A program made the position numbers and the translations under genes. Shown here piece by piece: positions 1 through 11,348 of a DNA stretch of 64,000 nt. A model generated the notes under the pieces. The model was not told the DNA's origin, searched no databases, and saw only the letters and a program-made list of their open reading frames with translations. Every line of letters begins with the position of its first letter. Position 1 is the stretch's first letter. Origin of the DNA: Undaria pinnatifida (taxonomy: Eukaryota > Sar > Phaeophyceae > Laminariales > Alariaceae); NCBI GenBank assembly GCA_012845835.1, contig JABAKD010000002.1, positions 4,480,001 through 4,544,000 of the forward strand, written 5' to 3'.

Positions 1-1392
1 TAAATCGTACAACCGGTGAGGAGAGGGGGGGGGAGTGTTCGAAAGGAGGGGGGGGTTATTGGAGCTCCGGCATGGATGGCTAGAAAGGTAATGAGGTGAT
101 ATCACCTGTCTGGTAGTGTTCATTTCTCTAGCACATTTGATTTTCGGTAGGGCGGTGGGGGAGCGGGGGGGGGAGGAGATGGATGATAGCAAATATTCGA
201 CCTGCGTGTTGCATGCAGATGCCCAATATTTTCGAAGATACAATATGAAGTTGAAGGGAGGGAAAAGTGTTGTTACCGGATGTTGGCTTTACTTTGATGC
301 TATCTATACGAGTACTGTTCCTCTTTGGCTAAAATAGTTTCTGAATGACAGCGGCTGTCTTAACCCGAATTCATCGGAATTACGCGCGTGCTTCATATGG
401 CGGGAGGCTCATTAACCCAGAATCGTCTGAATTGCACTTTGTTATGTTGGCTTGCGGTACTTTTTGTTGAATACCAGGTACCTATTGTAGGTCGTGGCGT
501 CTGGGGTAGAGGTGGGCACCGTTAAAACAAACACCCGGTTTAAACCGGCTTTTGGAAACCCGGCAGGCGTGTACGAGTAGGCTGTTTTCTAGAACAAAAA
601 TCTCGTTTTTTTTTGCTGGTTTAAACCGGTTAACCGAAAACGGATAAAAACGAAAAAAAATCGGATAAAACCGGAAAGTCGGAAAAAAACCCGGCAGAAC
701 CGGACAAATTCTTCACTGATTATCTACCGAATAAAACCATTACCAGTACTATCACTAACAATAGAATACACACAGTAGTGGTATTATAGCATCATCATGC
801 ATACGCATACACACACGTCGTCAGTCGTCGTCAGTAGACTAGAGTTAGACTCTAGACTTGCAATAAGGGGGTGATATAATCGACATTATCGACATCTCGC
901 AATAGACACTTCGTTATTTCTTCTCTCTTTTTCTTTTTTCAGCGTATCTGAATTGATATATAGTCTATATATATCATTATTAATATTTATCTGTGTCGTG
1001 GTTGTGTGAGTCACACAACGCAGTTTAGAACGGCGGAGTTGCGATGTTCTTCTGGTTGTCAGCAGATTTCTGGATGACGTTTTGCTCACCGTGAAGTGGT
1101 GGCACTGCCGTATTGCACTTTATTAGTAATATATATGTGTGCTGATTGTAAGGCATTGCTATTTTACCTGGGTGCCAAGATAGTTTAATTTTGGGATGCT
1201 GGTGGGTTAGATGGTGGTGGCTTCGGATGTTGAGAGTGTGGACGCTGCCAGCGAAGGGGCTGCTATCTTTAAATTTCTCCCCAGTTGCTCCGGTGGCGTT
1301 TAAAGGTTGTGCAATGTTCAGGTCGGTTCTCCGCGTTACATATTTGCACATTATACTACGCAGTAAGGGCCGTTCCTAAATAACACAAAAAA
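1..1392. other. Gene-free repeat-rich region
   Basis: I see no convincing gene here. Bases 1-170 (G runs, then an ATGGATGGCT block and an AATGAGGTGATATCA block) are related to 51.24-51.56 kb. Two copies of the dispersed motif GAATGACGG...TTAACCC lie near 341-385 and 401-435. Short open frames occur on both strands without conserved sequence. Confidence 0.6.
535..710. repeat. AACCGG-rich block
   Basis: Repeated AACCGG, GGTTTAAACCGG and CCGGTTT words occur around A-rich spacers. Several are palindromic, for example CCGGTTTAAACCGG. There is no coding potential. It may be a degraded promoter or transposon end; the function is unknown. Confidence 0.4.
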
Positions 1393-1509
1393 TGTCAGGA
1401 ATCCTGACAAAAAAAAAAGTGACATTTTCACGAAGCGTCATGTTTGTCAGGAGTCCGGACTTTGAATCGTCTAGACATTTCCACAAGAATTGATGTCAGG
1501 ATTCCTGAC
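1393..1509. promoter_or_regulatory. Three copies of a 17-bp palindrome
   Basis: TGTCAGGAATCCTGACA lies at 1393-1409. A degenerate copy starts at 1445 (TGTCAGGAGTCCGGAC) and a third is at 1494-1509 (TGTCAGGATTCCTGAC). They are spaced about 50 bp apart. A cluster of dyads like this could bind a dimeric protein or be an element end. No adjacent gene is recognisable. Confidence 0.4.
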
Positions 1510-2359
1510 CTGAAAAAAAAACCTGTTATTTTTGTTTTCATAATATCGCCTCCTTATCCGGTTCCGTCCCCCCCTCCTCCCGGTGCCCACCTCTAGTCCG
1601 CGGGAACCACCTACTATATTTTCAACTATCTCAGTTTGTGTTGATTTATTCCATTTCGTGTAGTTTTGCGGATTTCGCGAACAGCTGATCTCGAAACAAA
1701 CTCGGCTCTTGGTTGGGTTATACTACATCATTCCCCATGCCAGAAACTGAGAAAAAACAATACCAGGAAATAATCAAGGTAATCCCTCTACCGCGTAGCA
1801 CATATCCGCAATACCCTTCGTAGTTTTACCTAGGACGCACGCAACGACAGAGGTAGAACTTTTCGAGCCTGCAATGGCTTCTAAATGACGGGGTTCCTTT
1901 ACCCAGAATCGTGGCAAATACGCCCCATTTATTTTTGCACGATTATCGTTGTGTACCTAGGCCATCATAGGGTTTTTCGTCCGGTGTCATAGCCGTTTCA
2001 TTTCTCCTCTAAATTAGTTTTTGGGCTAAGAATGACATGTCTTAAGCTCCCCTCAAGATGAGGAAAAATCAGAAAAAAAAGCGGCGCATCTTTGTCGTAG
2101 CACGCGTCCTAGGACATTTGACTCGATGCACCAAATGGTACGGCAGGGGCGCGGGGTATGTTATTTTCAATTTTATTTTTTGCTCGGGGTCACTCGCGCG
2201 GCGGGTGATCCCCCTGCTCCTTGCGGTCACAGGCTTTCGTGCTGTTTTAACATTCCCGATATTGATACGAAAACGGATGGTTAGCTACGCCGTGCCAAAC
2301 GAATCGCCTAACTTGCTTTCGTCAGTGAGGTACAGAATCGCTCGCGCGAGTAGCTCAGA
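1510..2359. other. Intergenic, dispersed-repeat remnants
   Basis: Contains a copy of the dispersed GACGGGG...ACCCAGAATCGT motif (1881-1920) and an A-rich stretch at 2058-2100 related to similar stretches at 3.10, 4.50 and 52.46 kb. No supported gene. Confidence 0.5.
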
Positions 2360-2590
2360 CCCGGTAGTGAAAATTGGGGGTACCCCCCTACCGTAGCCTT
2401 GATAAGAGGTATACCCTTTTTTGGCGTTGACCCAGTTGTGAAAATTGGGGGTACAACCCTACCGTAGCCTTGGTAAGAGGTATACCCTTTTTTGGCGTTG
2501 TCCCGGCAGTGAAAATTGGGGCTACCCCCTACCATAGCCTTGATAAGAGGTATACCCTTTTTTGGCGTTAACCCGGTAGTGAAATATTTG
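2360..2590. repeat. 71-bp tandem repeat, about 3.2 copies
   Basis: GAAAATTGGGGGTAC-like starts lie at 2369, 2440 and 2511, a period of exactly 71 bp. Each unit contains a G-run/C-run dyad and the word GGTATACCCTTTTTTGGCG. The last copy is cut at about 2585. Confidence 0.85.
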
Positions 2591-4886
2591 CGGCAGATAT
2601 GTTAAAATTGCGGTAGACCACACTACTAACCTATCATACTATTAACAGTACACAGGATATTCCGTGCGCACCGGCTGCATCATCGCCTCCCAACCTGTGA
2701 TAACCGAAGTAACATATTCCTCCACATATACCTAACGAAGTAACGTACTACTCGTATAACCAGAAAGAACTACTCGTGTAGATGGCACCAAAATAATACC
2801 TGGTAGCTATCATATCTGGCATTTTTAGTCGCAATGGTATATGGAGCCACTAAAAAATAATCGTCATGGCGGTACATGGCTGCACGTAAAGATTGGAATA
2901 TTATATCTTGGACAACTGCTCGGTCCATGTATAATAATACACAACGAAGCCATAATACATTGTATACCACAGTTCTAACAAGTACCTGCCGTAGTGGTAC
3001 TCGTATTATCTTATGCGATAACCAGAAAACACTACGAATTGCTCATCGGGCAGCACTTTTTTTTCCCCCCTCTCGCGTATTTCTTCTATAGAGCTCCTCA
3101 AGTGAGGAAGGAGCCTCAGAAACGAAAAAATACTAGAGCACCTCTACCATAGGATGTGTCGGTCGTGCGCTCGCAGCCATTCTACCCCCGGTTCTGTTCT
3201 CCAACCGGCGCTTCTGAAAAGGGATTGGACTCGTACGACATTGCACCACTCAATAGAATCAACATGATTTATACAGGTGTACGTATTTATGTATCTCGTA
3301 TTTTTCGCAATTTTTTGTTGTTGTGTTGTTATACGCCCCCATTTTGATCAGCACCCAATTTTTTTTAGGGAAAAACGATGTGCTTGAGATTCCAGTAGTG
3401 CGGAGTGCTTTTAACAGTTAGTTGCGGCGCCAATCAAGTTCTTCTTGCTGCCCTCGCGGGGTCATTTCAGTCCCAGTGAGTACTCCCAGTGCCGCTGATC
3501 ACGATAGCTACGAAAAAAGGGGTGGCACTTTTTGGCCTATTAATAGCTTATCTATGCCCGAACGACGCGTACTATTAATACGGTAGACATATCAATAGCT
3601 TTTTTTGACTGAATGTGTTTCAGAATGACGGGGCCAAAACCTGCAAAGCACGCCCCAACACCAACGCTAACCCCAGCCCAGCACAAACAACAACGATAAG
3701 GCTAACCCCGACCGTAACGGCAACCCAACGCTAATGCCAGCCCCAACACCGACGCCAACCCCAACTAGAGCTGGTTGAAGTCGAGTTGTACGACGGGTTC
3801 TACGACCGGGGTTCTACAATCGCCGGCAGGAATTGCTATACACGACTCTCCTGCCTACTAATAGTTATCTGACGCAGCCAACGCCCCAAAACTCAAAGAT
3901 ATATAAAAGCTTGTGCCGCTGCTCTATTCCCAAGCGACAGCGATTGTACATATTCCGTGTCATATGATGCAACATGACACGATATAGATGACGTGCCAGG
4001 ACGTCGGGGTGCGACACAGAGCATCCCTGCAGTTGGACGAAGAAAGCATGTCCTCGGTGTTACTCACTTTTTAGCCCAGAAGCGGAAGAAAAGAAGCTTG
4101 GTATAATTACTCAGGATCTTGATGGCAAACTGAGACGGGAAACATGTGTCTCTCGGTCTCCTGACTATCTCGAATACAACACGACATCCTATCAATACAA
4201 AACGGCCAAAATTACCCATCAGGAGCTCGGGAGCAGCCGTACAAAAACAGACGAAAATAGTGTTCTTGTTCTCACATTAGCTCATCATTTCCCTGAAGTC
4301 CAGCCCGTGGGCACAGTAAAGGCTAAGAAAGCATCCCGACGGAAGACAAAACAAACACAAAATAGCATGCGCACCGCATTCCCGCACTATCACGGTGCTC
4401 ATGTTCGGTGTCCAGGCCATGTCATCGGGTTTTCCCTTTGATTATGTATCAAATTTTCAGTTTTATGGGGTGGGGTATACAGAGCAGTTTATCGTGTGGG
4501 GGAAGAGCCTCAGAAAGAAAAGGGTGCACCGCCTCTGCCGTAGTATTAGTACTATAACTAGTATGTGTCGTTCTTGGACATATCATGATATTTTCTTGCA
4601 GTACACGTAGTTAAGGCGCAAAGGGCAGCGTTTATGTCAGACGAGTTCGACGATGGAATTGGCGTTAATAGCACATTTTGGACAAAATATGCTTCTGAAT
4701 GACGGGGCTTCCTCCTTAACCCAAGGTCGTCGAAAAAATTCGATTCTTGTTTAGGCAAACCAAGCGTCGAACACCTGGACCATGAATTGATTGTTCTTCG
4801 GGTTGCGCTTTCAGTTTGGGTGAAATCGTTTCAGGGGTGGGGAGTTTATCGTGTGAGGAAAGAGTCTAATACAGAAACGAATGAGT
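2591..4886. other. Intergenic with dispersed repeats, no gene
   Basis: Holds copies of the A-rich repeat at about 3.09-3.17 and 4.50-4.57 kb, a CCAACG-type minisatellite (3.64-3.78 kb), and a block near 3.96-4.05 kb (ATGATGCAACATGACAC) resembling 52.71-52.80 kb. A GAATGACGGGG...TTAACCCA motif lies at 4693-4740. No open frame looks conserved. Confidence 0.5.
3640..3785 (+). repeat. CCAACG-type minisatellite with unique flank
   Basis: Irregular repeats of CCAACGC and CCAACCC, followed by GAGCTGGTTGAAGTCGAG and TTGTACGA. The same arrangement recurs at 52.09-52.25 kb, so it is a dispersed composite repeat and not a local slippage tract. Confidence 0.7.
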
Positions 4887-6140
4887 ATTTTTTGAGGTCT
4901 TTAAAGTGTGGTGTTTTGTATTGCCTACGTACCGACCGCTTGATGCATTGGTCGTCTCGAGCACAAACCGAAGCGACAAACATCGATCGTTCGTTTGCCT
5001 TGCCATTCTTGCGGTGAGTACAGGGCAGGACACCTGACAAGAAACAAGGTGCTAAGAAAGGCAGGCTGATCTTGACAGGAATATATTAAACCAGAGAGAC
5101 GATATTGTTGAAGTTAGTGTAGAACGCACCCTTTCCCGAATATGAAACCCGGCCTGGGTCAGTATTTTATAAGTTTCTAATTTGGTCTCCTCTGCTGTTC
5201 GCTCCCCGCTTGTCGCGCTGATCTCGGTTACAAACTGAATCGACGAACACCGATGCTGACCAGCTCTTCTTCTCACGCAATTCTCATACAGTGTAGGGTA
5301 GGGAATTGTGGAAGCACTTTCTGTGGCCGGAGGTACCATTCTAGTAGTCGCCGCTCCCAGTATCACGATGCTCAGTTTTGTTTTTGTTTGCCGTTACGCT
5401 GATCGGGGTTTTTGTCCCGCGCACTTGTTTCTCTTGATCGCTCTTTTACGAGTTGGTATATACGTTACATCATCGGTTCATTTCCAAACGCCGCCCCACT
5501 TAATTTCCCGTGGCCAAATATTGTGAGTACCCGGCACCTGGTACGGCAAGGGAGCACCTCGTTATTACGAGCCCCCTCCCTCACTCGAGGAGATATTTAA
5601 ATCTCCCCCAAACCAATCCGGATAAGGAGAAAAACTGAACCTGCGCCCCGAAGAACAAATCCCAATCCCATGGCCTAGGTACACAACGAAATATATCGCG
5701 AAACACCACCGGTTATCGATGTTGCGGGTAGCGTTCCTCGGAAGTGGACGGGAAGCCCCGTCAATCAGACATGTTTCGGCCGCAAAGGGCTATTCCCCAT
5801 CATGCCAGACATCACCCCACGAAACCTAATCCGGAATTGTGTAGTCCACGTGCGACAAAGAGTGAAATACAACGCCAACATCACGTCATCCATTCGAGAT
5901 CTATCTTTTTTCAAATATAGTCTAAACACGTCAGCTGTGAGTTCGGTAATTCAGGGTCGAAACTCAGCTTAGCAAGGTGCGGCCGCTCGTTGTTACATAC
6001 TACGTATGTATTATCGTTTGAACACGTATGATTCCTGTGGATGTTGTCAGGGTGAACATCAACAACGAAATGTTCTATGCACGTGGCCCACTTTGCCCAG
6101 CGTCGCCTTATCGCACGGGCCTGCGCTGGTCGTTTTGCAG
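4887..6140 (+). repeat. 5' module, copy A (intron-containing leader of OTU locus)
   Basis: First of five related 5' modules (others near 25.5, 34.15, 37.7 and 55.9 kb). Copy A lacks the 5' part that carries the TAGTGCCGGTA hairpin elsewhere. Splice signals conserved between copies give a candidate intron at 5014-5291 (GTGAGT to a C/T-rich ACAG), an exon at 5292-5522 and a second donor GTGAGT at 5523. The last acceptor TTTTGCAG ends at 6140, directly before the OTU exon start DERRIDEAG. The module therefore looks like the 5' part of the OTU gene. The upstream coding frame is not secure: copies disagree by indels, so I assign no product. The long minus-strand frame across 5.05-5.37 kb covers the intron and is probably a shadow. 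Confidence 0.6.
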
Positions 6141-7914
6141 GACGAACGCCACATCGACGAGGCAGGGAAGGTAGCGCTGAAAAAGTGCATAATCAGAGGA
6201 ACGAAGAGGTCCCCAGTTGATGTACCAAACCCAAGCTAGTCATCCTCTGCCTCTGGAAGAGCTCCCAATACGGCTGGCGATGGGTTTCTCAACGGCTGGG
6301 AGTGCTTCACAAGCATGACGGGAATTTCTTGGCGAACATTTTCACAACGATGCCCAACCTTGTCGGGCACGCGCCAGTTCTGGGGTGCTTGGCTTTCGGG
6401 CACGAAGGTGAAACTAACCCGCGCGTCGTCGAAGAGTCTGCTCTCGCTATTGGTGCTGCTCAAGCCAGGGTTCTTGTTGCCCTTTTGCGGTTTTGCGTGT
6501 CAGCGATGTGGAGTGTTTTACTGTGATGCCCCACGGTTTGGAGATCAGCCTGCAGCTCACCGAGCCAGCGTGTGTTCCGAGTAGCCACAAGTGCCAAATA
6601 GACACTAAGAGCACGAGGTCGGTTCGCATCATCTCTGAAATCTCTGCCGCGATGCCGCCATCCGCAACGTGTCCGGTATTGGAATACCGTGCAATTGTCT
6701 CGTTGATGAAATGCCCACGCAGCACAAGCCGGTGGAGGTCCTCGAAGTGGGCAGCGGCAAAAGACAGCACGACGAGATTAAATTGAAGCCATCAACGGTT
6801 AGTGCCGTAGAAACTGCGGGCAGCAGAGCGCCAAAGGCAGTTCCCGTCGCCGAGAACATGTCGTCGGCGCTCTGCTACCTGCATGTTCTTTGGCACTGAC
6901 CGCTGTTGGCGCCAATCTAAGCTCGTCGCGCTGTCTTTCGCCGCTGCACACTTCGCGGACCTCCACCAATTTGTGCTGCGCGGGCATTTCGAAAACGAGA
7001 TAATTGCACGGTATTGCGATACCGACCCCGTCGTGGTTGAGGGCATCGCGACAGAGATTTCAGAGATGATGCGAATCGACCTCGTACTCTAAGCGTCTAT
7101 TTCGCACCTGTGATAGCTCGGAACACACGCTGGCTCGGTGGCTGCAGGCGCATCTGCGAAGCGCGGGGCGTCACAGTGAGAATGCTCCACCATTGCGACA
7201 CGCAAAACCGGAAAAGGCGAGACAGGAACCCTGGCTTGGGCAGCACCACCAACAAGGGGAGACTCGTCAACGACGCGCGGGCTAGCCACACCTTCGTGCC
7301 GCAGACCAAAGCGCCACAGACCTGGCGCGTGCCCGACAAGGTTGGTCAGGATTGTGAAACCGTTCGCCAATATATTTCGGTCGTGCTGGTGAAGCGATCC
7401 TAGCCGTCGAGGAACGCCGCTCGAGCCGTATTGTACGCTCTTCCGGAGGTGTATGATGATTCACTTGGAGTTGGCTTATCACCTGGGCATCGGTTCGCTG
7501 CGGTAGTCAACACTCATGGTACATACGAACCTTTTCCGATGTACAGATGATCCATCGTTGTACACGCCCTGTGGCGTCCAAGACGAGCAGAAGTACACGG
7601 ACGAGTTACGCCAGTGGACTGAGAGAAATGCTGGCGGAGCTGAGTCGTGCGCTTTGGGCGTGGTGGTAGGGGTTGGCGCGGGCGGTGTTGTTGCCACCCA
7701 CGCAGACAAAGGAATATCGGTTGGCCTGGGTGAGGATGGGGTAGGAGAGTCGGCGACGAAGGAGGGCAAGGCTGTGTCGCCATCGGCAGCTGGTGCTGGC
7801 CATACTACGGCGGCCGCTGACGAGATGGTGGCTGATGATACGACGGCGGCCGCTGATGCGACCGTTGCTGCGACGGTGGCTGTCGCTCTTGCTGCAGTTT
7901 CCTCGTTTTCGCAG
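6141..7914. pseudogene. OTU unit A0, inverted pair with long palindrome centre
   Basis: The minus arm runs from about 6880 down to 6240 and still encodes GDGNCLWRSAARSFYGTNR, so the catalytic Cys box is present on the minus strand. The plus arm starts near 6895 and runs to 7600, followed by the Ala-rich part. The palindrome centre (about 6800-6900) keeps roughly 30 bases that later units have lost, so A0 probably has the ancestral form of the inverted junction. Both arms are frame-broken: the minus arm changes frame near KPWGITVKH, and the plus arm stops near 7092 and again at the tac-aga-tga site (about 7548). Confidence 0.8.
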
Positions 7915-9631
7915 GACGAACGCCGCATCGACGAGGCGGGGACGCGGGCGATGAAGAAGTGCATGGTTAGAGGGGCAAAGAGGCTTCCAGAGGATATACC
8001 AACCTCAAGGGAGCCATCTTCCACCTCCGGAAGAGTGTACTATACAGCTGGCGAATAGTTTCTCAATGGCTGGGAGTGCTTCACCAGCATGACGGAAATG
8101 TCTTGGCGAACATTTTTCGCAGCCGTTTGCTGACGTTGCCGGCCACACGCCAGGTCTGGGGAGCTTTGCTTTGGGGTACGAAGGTGTAACTAGCCCTCGC
8201 ATCGTCGAAGAGTCTCCCCTCGCTATTGGTGCGGCCCAAGCCAGGGTTCTTGTCCCACCTTTTCCGGTTTCGCGTGTCGCATGGGTGGAGCTTTTTCACT
8301 GTGACGCCCCACGCTTCACAGATATGCCTGCAGCTCACCGAGCCAGCGTGTGTTCGAGTGGAAACATGTGGGAAATGGACGCCAAGAGCACGAGGTCTGT
8401 TCGCATCATCTCCGAGATCTCTCTCACGATGCCGCCAACCACAACGTGTTCGGTGTCGGAATACCGTGCGATTATTCCGTTGTCGAAGTGCCCTCCCAGC
8501 ACCAATCGGTGCAGGTCGACGAAGTGTGCAGCGACGAAAGCCAGCGCGACGAGTTTAAGTTGACGCCAGTAACGGTCAGTTCCGGAGCAACTGCGGGAAG
8601 TAAAGCGCCAAGGACTTTGGCGCTCTGCTTCCCGCAGTTTCTTCGGTACTGACCGCTGCTGGCTTCAGTTGAAGCTCGTCAAGCTGTCTTTCGCCGCTGC
8701 ACACTTCGCGGACCTCCACCAATTTGTGCTGCGCGGGCATTTCGATAACAAGATAACTGCACGGTAATCCGGTACCGACCACGTTGTCGTTGGCATCATC
8801 GCGGCAGAGATATGAGAGATGATACGAACTGGCTTCGTACACTTGGCGTCTATTTTGCACCTGTGCCCATTCGGAACACACGCTGGCTCGGTGGCTGCAG
8901 GCGCATCTGCGAAGCGCGGGGCGTCACAGTGAGAATGCTCCACCATTGCGACACGCAAAACCGGAAAAGGCGAGACAGGAACTCTGGCTTGGGCAGCACC
9001 ACCAGCAAGGGGAGACTCGTCAACGACGCGCGGGCTAGCCACACCTTCGTGCCGCAGACCAAAGCGCCACAGACCTGGCGCGTGCCCGACAAGGTTGGTC
9101 AGGATTGTGAAACCGTTCGCCAATATATTTCGGTCGTGCTGGTGAAGCGATCCCAGCCGTCGATAAACGCCGCTCGAGCCGTATTGTACGCTCTTCCGGG
9201 GGTGGATGATTACTCACTTGGGGTTGGCTTATCACCTGTGCATCGGTTCGCCGCGGTAGTCAACACTCATGGTACATACGAACCTTTTCCGATGTACAGA
9301 TGATCCATCGTTGTACACGCCCTGTGGCGTCCATGACGAGCAGAAGTACACGGACGAGTTACGCCAGTGGACTGAGAGAAATGCTGGCGGAGCTGAGTCG
9401 TGCGCTTTGGGCGTGGTGGTAGGGGTTGGCGCGGGCGGTGTTGTTGCCACCCACGCAGACAAAGGAATATCGGTTGGCCTGGGTGAGGATGGGGTAGGAG
9501 AGTCGGCGACGAAGGAGGGCAAGGCTGTGTCGCCATCGGCAGCTGGTGCTGGCGATGCTACGGCGGCCGCTGATGCGACCGATGCTGCGACGGTGGCTGT
9601 CGCTCTTGCTGCAGTTTCCTCGTTTTCGCAG
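7915..9631. pseudogene. OTU unit A1 (1717 bp)
   Basis: Same layout as A0, but the palindrome centre has collapsed to GCGCCAAGGACTTTGGCGC (about 8.6 kb) and the Cys box GDGNC is gone. The Ala-rich part lacks 36 bp (12 codons, TAAADEMVADDT region) present in most units. The plus arm has in-frame stops (CGG-TAA and ATA-TGA) in the OTU core. Confidence 0.85.
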
Positions 9632-11348
9632 GACGAACGCCGCATCGACGAGGCAGGGACGGTGGCGATGAAGAAGCGCATGGTTAGAGGGGCAAAGAGG
9701 CTCCCAGAGGATATACCAACCTCAAGAGAGCCATCCTCCACCTCCGGAAAAGTGTACTATACAGCTGGCGAATAGTTTTTCAATGGCTGAGAGTGCTTCA
9801 CCAGTATGAGGAAAATTTCTCGGGGAACATTTTCCACAACGGTTTGCTGACGTTGACGGCCACACGCTAGGTCAGGGGAGCTTTGCTTTGGGGTACGAAG
9901 GTGTAACTAGCCCTCGCATCGTCGAAGAGTCTCCCCTCGCTATTGGTGCAGCCCAAGCCAGGGTTCTTGTCCCACCTTTTCCGGTTTCGCGTGTCGCATG
10001 GGTGGAGCATTTTCACTGTGACGCCCCACGCTTCGCAGATATGCCTGCAGCTCACCGAGCCAGCGTGTGTTCGAGTGGACACATGTGCGAAATGGACACC
10101 AAGAGCACAAGGTCTGTTCGCATCATCTCCGAGATCTCTCTCACGATGCCGCCAACCACAACGTGTTCGGTGTCGGAATACCGTGCGATTATTCCGTTGT
10201 CGAAGTGCCCTCCCAGCACCAATCGGTGCAGGTCGACGAAGTGTGCAGCGACGAAAGCCAGCGCGACGAGTTTAAGTTGACGCCAGTAACGGTCAGTTCC
10301 GGAGCAACTGCGGGAAGTAAAGCGCCAAGGACTTTGGCGCTCTGCTTCCCGCAGTTTCTTCGGTACTGACCGCTGCTGGCTTCAGTTGAAGCTCGTCAAG
10401 CTGTCTTTCGCCGCTGCACACTTCGCGGACCTCCACCAATTTGTGCTGCGCGGGCATTTCGATAACAAGATAACTGCACGGTAATCCGGTACCGACCACG
10501 TTGTCGTTGGCATCATCGCGGCAGAGATATGAGAGATGATACGAACTGGCTTCGTACACTTGGCGTCTATTTTGCACCTGTGCCCATTCGGAACACACGC
10601 TGGCTCGGTGGCTGCAGGCGCATCTGCGAAGCGCGGGGCGTCACAGTGAGAATGCTCCACCATTGCGACACGCAAAACCGGAAAAGGCGAGACAGGAACT
10701 CTGGCTTGGGCAGCACCACCAGCAAGGGGAGACTCGTCAACGACGCGCGGGCTAGCCACACCTTCGTGCCGCAGACCAAAGCGCCACAGACCTGGCGCGT
10801 GCCCGACAAGGTTGGTCAGGATTGTGAAACCGTTCGCCAATATATTTCGGTCGTGCTGGTGAAGCGATCCCAGCCGTCGATAAACGCCGCTCGAGCCGTA
10901 TTGTACGCTCTTCCGGGGGTGGATGATTACTCACTTGGGGTTGGCTTATCACCTGTGCATCGGTTCGCCGCGGTAGTCAACACTCATGGTACATACGAAC
11001 CTTTTCCGATGTACAGATGATCCATCGTTGTACACGCCCTGTGGCGTCCATGACGAGCAGAAGTACACGGACGAGTTACGCCAGTGGACTGAGAGAAATG
11101 CTGGCGGAGCTGAGTCGTGCGCTTTGGGCGTGGTGGTAGGGGTTGGCGCGGGCGGTGTTGTTGCCACCCACGCAGACAAAGGAATATCGGTTGGCCTGGG
11201 TGAGGATGGGGTAGGAGAGTCGGCGACGAAGGAGGGCAAGGCTGTGTCGCCATCGGCAGCTGGTGCTGGCGATGCTACGGCGGCCGCTGATGCGACCGAT
11301 GCTGCGACGGTGGCTGTCGCTCTTGCTGCAGTTTCCTCGTTTTCGCAG
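9632..11348. pseudogene. OTU unit A2 (1717 bp)
   Basis: Near-identical to A1, including the same 36-bp deletion in the Ala-rich part and the same stops. A1 and A2 therefore arose by recent tandem duplication of one short unit. Confidence 0.85.

Noticed and set aside
5052-5366. Minus-strand frame conserved in modules A to D (VTEISATSGE region)
   Set aside because: It covers a plus-strand intron with a conserved pyrimidine-rich acceptor. The copies differ by indels, and copy E loses the frame. More likely a shadow.
8171-8563. Plus-strand frames across the left halves of array units (GYEGVTSPRIVEES type)
   Set aside because: These are antisense to the minus-strand OTU arm, and they repeat only because the unit repeats.
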